Source of the DNA: an uncultured Flavobacteriales bacterium
GTDB lineage: Bacteria > Bacteroidota > Bacteroidia > Flavobacteriales_D > Crocinitomicaceae
NCBI GenBank assembly: GCA_913046365.1
Contig: CAJWRM010000005.1
Span: 20,931-84,930 of the forward strand
Reading direction: 5' to 3'
DNA: 64,000 nt
Shown here: in pieces, positions 51,572-59,859 of the stretch
Layout: the number at the start of each line of letters is the position of its first letter
Numbering within the stretch: the first letter of the stretch is position 1
The notes under the pieces: generated by a model
The model's database searches: none
Seen by the model: only the letters and a program-made list of their open reading frames with translations
What the model was told of the DNA's origin: nothing
Translations under genes and position numbers: made by a program

Positions 51572-52816
51572 GTGAAATTTTTAGAGAAATATTTACACAA
51601 AATGGAGCCCCACTTTATCAAAGGTGGTAAATACGAGAAATGGAATCCTTTATTTGAGACACTGGCAACTTTTGCATTTACGCCAAAACTAGTTACAACA
51701 AAAGGAACGCACATTCGCGATGGTGTTGACCTCAAACGTACGATGTTTACAGTTGTAATTGCTTTAATACCTTGTTTGATTTTCGGTATTTATAATACCG
51801 GTCATTGGGAAATGGCTGTTGCTGAAGGAAACAGAGACATACCCTATTTTGCAGAAATGGGAGCCAAGTTCTTAATGGGACTAACCATTGTGTTACCCGT
51901 AGTAGTCGTCTCTTATGGTGTTGGTTTAACAATCGAGTTTATTTTTGGAATGCTCAGAGGGCATTCACTACATGAAGGCTTCTTGGTCTCGGGAATGCTT
52001 ATTCCTCTAACGATGCCAGCAGATGTGCCCTTATGGATGGTTGGTTTAGCTACAGCATTTGCAGTTATTATCGGTAAAGAGATTTTTGGAGGTACGGGAA
52101 TGAATGTTGTGAATATAGCATTGACAGCTCGGGCCTTTTTGTTTTTTGCTTATCCTACCTCGATGTCTGGTGATAAAGTGTGGATGTCAGGATTGGGAGA
52201 AAAAATGAACACGAATGCAGCTGATTTAGATGGTTTTTCAGGAGCAACTGCCTTGGGGGATTTAGCTTCTTTTATGTCCGACAAAGCAACTGTAGCTGGT
52301 GAAGCAGTGCAGTCAAACATGGCTGTTCAAAATTTCTCAAACGAATATGGCGCTTGGGAGTCATTTATGGGAATGATACCTGGCTCTATTGGTGAAACCT
52401 CTACAATGGCTTGTCTAATTGGCGGACTTCTTCTTGTTATTACTGGTGTTGGTTCATTAAGAATAATCCTATCCTTTTTTGCAGGTGGTTTTATTATGGG
52501 CTTACTACTAAACGCGATAGGAGGAAATCCATATTTAGATCTACCAGCTTTTTATCATTTGATTATTGGAGGATTTGCTTTTGGTGCTGTGTTTATGGCG
52601 ACAGATCCTGTTACTGCATCGCAAACGGCAACAGGTAAAATTATTTATGGGTTTTTTGGTGGGTTTTTGGCCATTATGATTCGTGTGCTTAATCCAGCCT
52701 ATCCTGAAGGAGTATTTTTAGCGATACTTTTCATGAATGTTATGGCCCCAATAATTGACCACTATATTATTCAGGCAAACATCAACAGAAGACTTAAAAG
52801 ATTAAAAACAGCATAA
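51572..52816 (+). CDS. nqrB: Na+-translocating NADH:quinone reductase subunit B
   Basis: A 414-residue membrane subunit starting at GTG (KFLEKYLHKMEPHFIKGGK). It has about ten membrane segments. The covalent FMN motif SGATALGD is present (in DGFSGATALGDLAS), where Thr carries the flavin. GKEIFGGTGMNVVNIALTAR and ATDPVTASQTATGK are further family blocks. It is followed after 2 bases by nqrC. Confidence 0.95.
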   Translation: MKFLEKYLHKMEPHFIKGGKYEKWNPLFETLATFAFTPKLVTTKGTHIRDGVDLKRTMFTVVIALIPCLIFGIYNTGHWEMAVAEGNRDIPYFAEMGAKFLMGLTIVLPVVVVSYGVGLTIEFIFGMLRGHSLHEGFLVSGMLIPLTMPADVPLWMVGLATAFAVIIGKEIFGGTGMNVVNIALTARAFLFFAYPTSMSGDKVWMSGLGEKMNTNAADLDGFSGATALGDLASFMSDKATVAGEAVQSNMAVQNFSNEYGAWESFMGMIPGSIGETSTMACLIGGLLLVITGVGSLRIILSFFAGGFIMGLLLNAIGGNPYLDLPAFYHLIIGGFAFGAVFMATDPVTASQTATGKIIYGFFGGFLAIMIRVLNPAYPEGVFLAILFMNVMAPIIDHYIIQANINRRLKRLKTA

Positions 52817-52818
52817 TT

Positions 52819-53562
52819 ATGGCACTCAATAAAGAATCAAATGGATTCACTTTTGGATTTGCGATTGTTCTAGTAGTAGTACTTGGCGTTATTCTTGCTT
52901 CGCTTGCAGAAGGACTAAAACCTAGAAAACTAGGCAATATACGTGTGAAAAAGCAAATCGATATTTTATCGGCAATGATGGATGTTGAAAAAGAAGGAAT
53001 TGATCGAGCCAACGCAGAAGCAGAATTTACAAAATATGTAGATTTAAACAAGGCGGTAATTCTAAACAATTTAGGGGAACAAGTTTCCACAGGAGAAGAG
53101 GCATTCGAGGTAGATATCAAAAAAGAATATCGAGATAAAAATCTTGCTGAAAGCGATAAAAAATTTCCTCTTTTCAAGGCGCAAGACAAATCAGGTCTTT
53201 CGCGTTTTATTATACCAGTCGTTGGAAAAGGCCTGTGGGGTCCTATTTGGGGGTACATATGCTTAGAAGAAGATATGAGAACGATTCTTGGTGTATCATT
53301 CGACCATAAAACAGAAACCCCTGGTTTAGGTGCTGAAATTAATAAACCCTTTTTTATGGATCGTTGGAAATCGTCAATGATTAGCGACGATAACGGAGAT
53401 TTTAAGAAGTATGAGGTCGTAAAAGATAACTCAGGCTCAAGTGATCCAAGCAAGGTGGATGGGATTACAGGTGGAACAATTACTTCGAAAGGAGTAGAAG
53501 AAATGGTAAACCGAAGTCTCAAAATTTATTCGAACTATTTCAAGAATCTAAATTCAAAATAA
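52819..53562 (+). CDS. nqrC: Na+-translocating NADH:quinone reductase subunit C
   Basis: A 247-residue subunit with one N-terminal membrane helix (about 11-30) and a periplasmic FMN-binding domain. The motif near residue 220 is VDGITGGTITSKGVEEM; the usual SGAT is TGGT here but the flavin-bearing Thr remains. GKGLWGPIWGYICLEEDM and TPGLGAEI match the family. It precedes nqrD by 1 base. Confidence 0.94.
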   Translation: MALNKESNGFTFGFAIVLVVVLGVILASLAEGLKPRKLGNIRVKKQIDILSAMMDVEKEGIDRANAEAEFTKYVDLNKAVILNNLGEQVSTGEEAFEVDIKKEYRDKNLAESDKKFPLFKAQDKSGLSRFIIPVVGKGLWGPIWGYICLEEDMRTILGVSFDHKTETPGLGAEINKPFFMDRWKSSMISDDNGDFKKYEVVKDNSGSSDPSKVDGITGGTITSKGVEEMVNRSLKIYSNYFKNLNSK

Positions 53563-53563
53563 T

Positions 53564-54241
53564 ATGAGTACTGATAAAAAAACATCTGAACCATTATTTT
53601 CGAAGAAAAATAAACAACTGATCACAGATCCGTTGACAGACAACAACCCTGTCACTATTCAGGTTTTAGGCATTTGTTCTGCACTCGCAATTACAGTTCA
53701 AGTGAGCCAGGCGATTGTAATGTCATTGTCTGTCCTTTTTGTGATAATTATGGGTAACCTTATTGTTTCTTTGTTGAGAAATTTAATTCCTTCTAGGATT
53801 CGAATCATTGTTCAATTATTGGTTGTGGCATCTCTTGTAATTATTGTAGATCAAGTTTTGGCGGCGTTTCAACCGGATTTATCTGCAAAACTTTCTGTAT
53901 TTGTAGGATTAATTATTACCAACTGTATTATCATGGGTCGCCTCGAAGCATTTGCTATGGCAAATAAACCTTGGCCATCCATACTTGATGGTTTAGGGAA
54001 CGGATTGGGTTATGGTGCAATTTTAATACTTGTCGCAGTATTTAGAGAACTGTTTGGCTCAGGTACCCTAATGGGCTATCCTATTTTCGGAAATTCTCTA
54101 CCAGGTGAAGAATCTGGCTTGTATGCTATGGGCTATCAAAATAACAACTTAATGATATTGCCTCCTATGGCTTTGATAATCACTGGTATCATTATTTGGG
54201 TTCAGAGATCTAGAAACAAAGCACTAATTGAAGAGCACTAA
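53564..54241 (+). CDS. nqrD: Na+-translocating NADH:quinone reductase subunit D
   Basis: A 225-residue membrane subunit with six helices. DPLTDNNPVTIQVLGICSAL, GLIITNCIIMGRLEAFAMAN and LDGLGNGLGYG are typical of NqrD/RnfE; the conserved Cys pair that holds an iron-sulfur cluster between NqrD and NqrE is in GICSAL and TNCIIMG. It precedes nqrE by 12 bases. Confidence 0.94.
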   Translation: MSTDKKTSEPLFSKKNKQLITDPLTDNNPVTIQVLGICSALAITVQVSQAIVMSLSVLFVIIMGNLIVSLLRNLIPSRIRIIVQLLVVASLVIIVDQVLAAFQPDLSAKLSVFVGLIITNCIIMGRLEAFAMANKPWPSILDGLGNGLGYGAILILVAVFRELFGSGTLMGYPIFGNSLPGEESGLYAMGYQNNNLMILPPMALIITGIIIWVQRSRNKALIEEH

Positions 54242-54253
54242 AAAGTAAATATT

Positions 54254-54946
54254 ATGGAAAGCACATTAGATATATTCGTTAAGGCAATTTTTAGTGAGAA
54301 CATGATTTTTGCATACTTCTTGGGTATGTGTTCTTATCTAGCTGTTTCAAAAACAGTAAAAACAGCAGCAGGACTAGGGGCAGCAGTAATTTTTGTACTG
54401 GCAGTTACTGTTCCTGTGAACTTTCTCCTTGAGAATTATGTTTTAAAAGAAGGAGCGTTATCATGGTTAGGATCCGAATATGCAGAATTGGACCTGAGTT
54501 TCCTTTCGTTCATCATGTACATTGCTGTTGTTGCATCGATAGTTCAGTTGGTTGAAATGCTTGTGGAAAAATTCGCACCTGCCTTGTATGGTGCATTGGG
54601 AATATTTTTACCTCTCATTGCGGTTAATTGCTCAATCCTTGGGGGAGCATTGTTTATGGCGGAAAGACAATACTCTACTATTTTGGATGCCACTGCATTT
54701 TCGTTAGGATCAGGAATAGGATGGTTTATTGCCATTGTAGCGATTGCTGCGATTCGTGAAAAGTTGCGCTATTCCAATGTGCCAGGCCCACTTAGGGGAC
54801 TAGGAATTACATTTATTGTAACAGGACTAATGGGTATGGCTTTCATGAGCTTCATGGGCATAAAATATGGAAAAGAAGCTGCTTCCGAAGAGGCGGTTCC
54901 GATTACAACTATGATTGATAACAACGAAGAAAATAACATCAACTAA
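54254..54946 (+). CDS. nqrE: Na+-translocating NADH:quinone reductase subunit E
   Basis: A 230-residue membrane subunit, homologous to NqrD, with six helices. Blocks: [21 protein letters not shown] and [18 protein letters not shown], whose Cys residues match the shared cluster. It ends two bases before nqrF. The C-terminus extends about 30 residues beyond the last helix and is acidic (NNEENNIN). Confidence 0.94.
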   Translation: MESTLDIFVKAIFSENMIFAYFLGMCSYLAVSKTVKTAAGLGAAVIFVLAVTVPVNFLLENYVLKEGALSWLGSEYAELDLSFLSFIMYIAVVASIVQLVEMLVEKFAPALYGALGIFLPLIAVNCSILGGALFMAERQYSTILDATAFSLGSGIGWFIAIVAIAAIREKLRYSNVPGPLRGLGITFIVTGLMGMAFMSFMGIKYGKEAASEEAVPITTMIDNNEENNIN

Positions 54947-54948
54947 TT

Positions 54949-56253
54949 ATGGGAACGATTCTGATCACAACATTAATTGCATTTTTATCGGTCATTTTGT
55001 TATTGACCTCTATGCTATTGTTTGTAAAAGCAAAAATATCTCCGAAAGGAAAATTGGTAATTGACATTAACGATGGAGAAAAGATTCTGGAGGTAGACGG
55101 AGGTAGTACCTTATTGGGAACACTCGGTAGCAATGGAATCTTTCTACCTTCTGCCTGTGGAGGTGGAGGCACCTGTGTTCAATGTGTTTGTCAAGTGAAT
55201 GAAGGTGGAGGAGAAATACTACCGACAGAAGCTCCTCACTTCTCGCGTAAGGAAATTGCATCAAATCACCGTCTGGGATGCCAAGTGAAGGTGAAGGAGA
55301 ATATGAAAATTCACATAGAAGAAGAAATATTAGGTATCAAAGAGTGGAAAGCAAAAGTATCATCAAACTACAACGTGGCGACGTACATCAAGGAGTTTAT
55401 CGTTGAAATTCCCGAGGACATGAATTATAAAGCGGGGGGATATATTCAAATTAATATACCAGAAACGCAAGTTAAATTCGCTGACATGGATATTACAGCA
55501 CACCCTCAAGACCACCCAGGAGAACCGAACAAGTTTGAAAAAGACTGGTCTGAAGGTAAGTTTGCCATGCGCGACCTCGTAATGAATAACACAGAAGAGG
55601 TAGTTAGAGCTTATTCGATGGCATCTTACCCTGCTGAAGGTAGAAAAATAATGCTAAATGTTCGGGTTGCCGCTCCGCCATGGGATAGAGCAAATGATAA
55701 ATGGGCTGATATTAATCCAGGAATAGCATCTTCTTACATTTTCGGTTTGAAAGAAGGAGATGAAGTAACGATATCAGGACCATACGGAGAGTTTTTTATT
55801 AATGAATCTGATGCCGAAATGCTTTACATCGGTGGAGGTGCGGGAATGGCTCCGATGCGTTCACACCTTTATGAGCTTTTCAAAACATTGAAAACTGGCA
55901 GAAAAGTCACGTATTGGTATGGTGGACGATCTAGAGCTGAGCTATTCTATATACACTACTTTAGAGATCTAGAAAAAGAATTTCCAAACTTTAAATTCTA
56001 CTTGGTATTATCGGATGCATTACCGGAAGATAACTGGGTAAATAAAGAAAATTGTGAAGACGAAAAAGGAGATGGTTTTTCAGGTTTTGTTCATCAAGTA
56101 GTAATGGATCAGTATTTGTCTAAGCATGAGGCTCCAGAAGATTTAGAGGTATATTTTTGTGGACCTCCACTCATGAATCAAGCGGTCATCAAAATGTGTG
56201 ATGACTGGGGAATTCCAGATGAGAATGTGAGATTCGACGACTTCGGAGGATAA
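54949..56253 (+). CDS. nqrF: Na+-translocating NADH:quinone reductase subunit F
   Basis: A 434-residue NADH-oxidising subunit. After one N-terminal membrane helix (about 5-26) comes a 2Fe-2S ferredoxin domain with Cys70, Cys76, Cys79 (CGGGGTCVQC) and Cys111 (RLGCQV). The FAD domain has RAYSMASYPAEG, and the NADH domain YIGGGAGMAPMRSHLYEL and EVYFCGPPLMNQAVIKM. It feeds electrons from NADH into the Na+ pump. It is the last gene of the operon and faces bioF. Confidence 0.96.
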   Translation: MGTILITTLIAFLSVILLLTSMLLFVKAKISPKGKLVIDINDGEKILEVDGGSTLLGTLGSNGIFLPSACGGGGTCVQCVCQVNEGGGEILPTEAPHFSRKEIASNHRLGCQVKVKENMKIHIEEEILGIKEWKAKVSSNYNVATYIKEFIVEIPEDMNYKAGGYIQINIPETQVKFADMDITAHPQDHPGEPNKFEKDWSEGKFAMRDLVMNNTEEVVRAYSMASYPAEGRKIMLNVRVAAPPWDRANDKWADINPGIASSYIFGLKEGDEVTISGPYGEFFINESDAEMLYIGGGAGMAPMRSHLYELFKTLKTGRKVTYWYGGRSRAELFYIHYFRDLEKEFPNFKFYLVLSDALPEDNWVNKENCEDEKGDGFSGFVHQVVMDQYLSKHEAPEDLEVYFCGPPLMNQAVIKMCDDWGIPDENVRFDDFGG

Positions 56254-56264
56254 TAATTTAAATG

Positions 56265-57347
56265 CTATTTCTTAATGCATCTAGCCAAAATCTCTATTTC
56301 TTTTTTGGTATTAAATGCATGTATACAAATCCTTAATCGAGATTTTTCCTCAGGGACTGTAGGGGGATAAATACCCTTGGTATAGATTGAGCTCCGTTTC
56401 ATTCTATCAACGACTTCTTCAAGCTGCTTGGGATTTTCATATTCTAAAATCTGAATAGGTGAAGTTACATCAGATAAGAATGGTAGTAACTGGCACAATT
56501 CTCTGAAATAAGATATATTACTTTGTAAATTAGAACGCAATACATTCAATTCTTTTCGTTTTACGAGCTGAGAAATATCTCTATAATTCGAAGGTGGCAG
56601 CGCAGTTGAATAAATAAATGATCTTGAAAAATTTACTAAATACTCCTTTAAGGATTCAGAACCTAGAATAACCGCTCCATGTGAGCCATAGGCCTTACCA
56701 AAGGTAATTACACGCGCAAAAATTTGTGCCAAAATTTTGTTTTGATAGCATAAGCCTTTTCCCATATCCCCATACACTCCACAAGCATGTGCTTCATCAA
56801 CAATCAAAAATGCATTGTACTCAGCACATATTGATGCTATCTCCACTAAAGGGGCCAAATCACCATCCATAGAATACAAAGATTCAACAAGCACATAATT
56901 GATATCTGATTTACTTTGAGAAAGTTTATTTTCCAGGTCTAAAACATCATTATGCTTAAATGAGACTGAATCTGCTAAGGCTAAACGAATTCCATCTCTT
57001 GAACTGGCATGAACGTATTGATCATAAAATACCACATCACCACGTTGTAATATGGCAGACAAAAGACCTAAATTAGCAACGTATCCCGAACCATAAACCA
57101 ATGCGGACTCTGCATCAAAATGCGTGGCCAATATTGATTCACATTCCTCTGCAATACTACTATTTCCCGAGAGTAATCGAGAACCTGTTGAACCATTGAA
57201 CTCAAACTTAGAATTACTAGTAGGGACTTTTGAAAGTCCTAAATAATCATTTGAAAAAAAATCAATCCCTTGATCAGGTATTTGAAGCGCTCTGAAGGTT
57301 TTTGATTCCTTGCGCTGTAGAAGCTTTTTTAGCAGTCTGTCATTCAT
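56265..57347 (-). CDS. bioF: 8-amino-7-oxononanoate synthase-like PLP enzyme
   Basis: A 360-residue alpha-oxoamine synthase. FFSNDYLGLSKV, FNGSTGSRLLSGNS, LVYGSGYVANLGLLSAI, SLYSMDGDLAPL and FLIVDEAHACGVYG are family blocks, and the PLP Lys is in ITFGKAYGSHGAVI. It makes 8-amino-7-oxononanoate from pimeloyl thioester and alanine in biotin synthesis. It overlaps bioB by 4 bp, which favours BioF over related enzymes such as Kbl. bioA, bioC and bioD are not present. Confidence 0.88.
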   Translation of the reverse strand: MNDRLLKKLLQRKESKTFRALQIPDQGIDFFSNDYLGLSKVPTSNSKFEFNGSTGSRLLSGNSSIAEECESILATHFDAESALVYGSGYVANLGLLSAILQRGDVVFYDQYVHASSRDGIRLALADSVSFKHNDVLDLENKLSQSKSDINYVLVESLYSMDGDLAPLVEIASICAEYNAFLIVDEAHACGVYGDMGKGLCYQNKILAQIFARVITFGKAYGSHGAVILGSESLKEYLVNFSRSFIYSTALPPSNYRDISQLVKRKELNVLRSNLQSNISYFRELCQLLPFLSDVTSPIQILEYENPKQLEEVVDRMKRSSIYTKGIYPPTVPEEKSRLRICIHAFNTKKEIEILARCIKK

Positions 57348-58456
57348 TCTAAAGTTTCAACTTGAGTCACCATTCTCGGCTGAAAAGCTTTACTTGATTT
57401 CTTTAACTTCGCTTCGGCATACGCGGCTTCTCTTTCGGCTGCTATTCTTTTCTTTTCAATGAGAATTGGATCCGGTTTGGATACAGGCTGTTCACCGTCA
57501 GCAAATGATTCTTTTGCAACCAATCCGAGGATAGAAAACATCTCCTTGTCCTCATTAAATTCAGGATTTGGTGTTGTAAGTAGTTTGTCTCCCGCAAAAA
57601 TAGAGCCAGCACCTGCCATAAAACATAACGCTTGGGCCTCCATTGACATTTTGGTTCTTCCAGCAGAAAGGCGAACAACTGATTCAGGAAATGCGATTCT
57701 TGTAGTCGCAACCATACGAATAAGTTCCCACTGTTCTATAGGTTTCTGTTCTTCTAATGGCGTACCTTCTACTGCAACCAATGCATTGATTGGAATAGAT
57801 TCAGGCGGGTTCTCCATTTCCATATAACTCATTAAAAGACCCATTCGATCTTCTTCGGTTTCTCCCATCCCAATAATTCCTCCTGAACAAACAGATATAC
57901 CAGCCTTTCGTGCATTATCAATGGTATCTAATCGTTGATCATATTCCCGAGTAGAAATCACATCTTTATAAAATTCTTTTGAGCTATCTAAATTATGATT
58001 GTACGCAAACAAACCTGCATTCTTCAACCTTTTCGCTTGATTTTCGTTCATCATTCCGAGTGTGCAGCAAACCTCCATACCCATATCATTTACACCCTGA
58101 ACCATCTCAACAACTTTATCGAAGTCGCGATTGTCTTTAACTTCTCTCCAAGCCGCACCCATACAAAGTCTTGAGGACCCATTTGTTTTTGCATTCTTAG
58201 CTTGCTCCAATACGTCATCCACCTTCATAATTCCTTCTGCATCGACATCAGTATGATATCGAGCAGCTTGTGGACAATAGCCACAATCTTCAGGGCAACC
58301 ACCAGTTTTAATACTCAACAAGGAAGACATTTGAACTTCTCTCGGATTGTGGTGTTTGCGGTGAATTGTAGCCGCTTCAAAAACAAGCTCCAATAATGGC
58401 TTTTTATATAGTGCCAATAAAGTCTCTTTAGTAGAATATTCAGGATTAAATTTCAT
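57344..58456 (-). CDS. bioB: Biotin synthase
   Basis: A 370-residue radical SAM enzyme that inserts sulfur into dethiobiotin. The cluster motif is GGCPEDCGYCPQ (Cys54, Cys58, Cys61). CMGAAWREVKDNRDF, YNHNLDSSKEFY and RLSAGRTKMSMEAQALCFMAGA with GDKLLTTPNPE are characteristic. The C-terminus is about 40 residues longer than in E. coli and charged. It is first in the bioB-bioF pair, with a promoter-like box directly before the start. Confidence 0.95.
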   Translation of the reverse strand: MKFNPEYSTKETLLALYKKPLLELVFEAATIHRKHHNPREVQMSSLLSIKTGGCPEDCGYCPQAARYHTDVDAEGIMKVDDVLEQAKNAKTNGSSRLCMGAAWREVKDNRDFDKVVEMVQGVNDMGMEVCCTLGMMNENQAKRLKNAGLFAYNHNLDSSKEFYKDVISTREYDQRLDTIDNARKAGISVCSGGIIGMGETEEDRMGLLMSYMEMENPPESIPINALVAVEGTPLEEQKPIEQWELIRMVATTRIAFPESVVRLSAGRTKMSMEAQALCFMAGAGSIFAGDKLLTTPNPEFNEDKEMFSILGLVAKESFADGEQPVSKPDPILIEKKRIAAEREAAYAEAKLKKSSKAFQPRMVTQVETLE

Positions 58457-58460
58457 AGTA

Positions 58461-58468
58461 CAAATATA
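58461..58468 (-). promoter_or_regulatory. Candidate -7 box of bioB-bioF
   Basis: On the minus strand TATATTTG fits TAnnTTTG and ends 4 bases before the bioB ATG, so a transcript from it would have almost no leader. The nearest TTG upstream is 25 bases away. Confidence 0.4.
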
Positions 58469-58540
58469 AATAAAGTGCGTTAGGTAAAACTAACAATTTA
58501 TGAATACTGAAAGATAGAAAATTATTAAAGAAAAATGTAA

Positions 58541-59803
58541 TTATTCTGCAGTTGCTCCTGCTTGGTCAAGATACAGACGAACAGTAAATCGCAACGTATT
58601 TGCCAATGGGCTCTGACGACCATTCAACGAGGCTAAATATGAAAAGTCAATCGCAAACATATTGTACTTCAGACTTGCCCCAAGATTCATGAATTGACGA
58701 TTTCCTTTATTTTTACTTTCAAAGAAAACACCACCCCGAACTGCAAAAACATCATTATACCACCATTCTGTTCCGAATGCAATATTTATTTCTGACAACT
58801 CCTCTCTGAACCTTGTGCCTTTTACAACTTCATAGTTTCCATCAGCATCTGCAACAGGCACATCATCGTCATCAACAACGACATTTCCTGGAGCATCGTA
58901 GAAAGATTGAATCATACCATTGATTACACCCACATCAGGATTCAGACCAGAAGTCATGATATAGTCTTGTCCATCAAAATAATAGCTCGGTGGTGTTGGA
59001 ACCAATAATTTTTGAAGATCTAAAGAAAATGTCACTTTATTGTAGGCATCAAAATTTGCTAAGAAACTATTTCCAATCTTTAAATTCATAGGAATGAAAT
59101 CTCTCGTTGCAAGCTCGGAGTAGGCCACTTTATTCCCTATATTATTAATTGTCGTTGCAAAGGTATATACCCCGTCAAGGTTTCCTATTTTAGCATCATC
59201 ATTGTAATAACTGAATGACAAATCAGCAGCACCAACAACACCCGGCTTTGTATTCACACCACCTACTGTCAGTCCTCCAGTAAGATTAGAATACGCAAAT
59301 TTCCCATTGATACCAAGACTTAATTTATTTGAAAGCCGAAAAGCATAAGCACCTGTAATTTCAAACTCACTAGGTTTGTCATCACGAATTACATTACCAG
59401 AAGCATCCGTAAAGGTAATCTCTCCTAGACTGAAATAGCGGAGCGCACCACCAATGGTATGGGACTTATTTATTTTATAATATCCAGATAAGTAAGAAAG
59501 ATGAATATCATTGGTCAGCTGACGCAACCACGGAGTATAAGATAAACTAACCTCAGAAGTTTGCTCAGAAAAACTTAAAATTGAAGTGTTCCAATAAACA
59601 GATGTGGAGTTAGGGCTTAATGCCGTGCCTGCATCTCCCATACCACCCGCTCTTGAATCAGGCGTTATCGACATGAACGGAAGAGCAGTCGTGATTGTAT
59701 TCAATTGTAAATCCTCGTCTGTAACCCCGCTACCGCCTGTTGGCTGTGCAAAAGCTGTCAAAGAAAAGGAAACCAAAATAATGGCTAAAAATAAGTGCTT
59801 CAT
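58541..59803 (-). CDS. porV: Type IX secretion outer-membrane protein PorV
   Basis: A 420-residue outer-membrane barrel. I chose the Met of MKHLFLAIILVSFSLTAFAQ, a clear signal peptide, over an ATG 33 bases upstream. The motif ITPDSRAGGMGDAGTALSPN followed by STSVYWNTS is the PorV hallmark, and LSYTPWLRQL the usual next strand. PorV (LptO) brings T9SS cargo to PorU. It follows porU in the same direction with a 56-base gap. Confidence 0.93.
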   Translation of the reverse strand: MKHLFLAIILVSFSLTAFAQPTGGSGVTDEDLQLNTITTALPFMSITPDSRAGGMGDAGTALSPNSTSVYWNTSILSFSEQTSEVSLSYTPWLRQLTNDIHLSYLSGYYKINKSHTIGGALRYFSLGEITFTDASGNVIRDDKPSEFEITGAYAFRLSNKLSLGINGKFAYSNLTGGLTVGGVNTKPGVVGAADLSFSYYNDDAKIGNLDGVYTFATTINNIGNKVAYSELATRDFIPMNLKIGNSFLANFDAYNKVTFSLDLQKLLVPTPPSYYFDGQDYIMTSGLNPDVGVINGMIQSFYDAPGNVVVDDDDVPVADADGNYEVVKGTRFREELSEINIAFGTEWWYNDVFAVRGGVFFESKNKGNRQFMNLGASLKYNMFAIDFSYLASLNGRQSPLANTLRFTVRLYLDQAGATAE

Positions 59804-59859
59804 AAATTCTATAAAATCGGTAGTAAATATACGCAAAAGAGGAAGTTTTATTGTTGCGC

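Noticed and set aside
58476..58500. GTTAG/CTAAC hairpin between porV and bioB
   Set aside because: The stem has only 5 bp and lacks a clear T run, so I did not call it a terminator.
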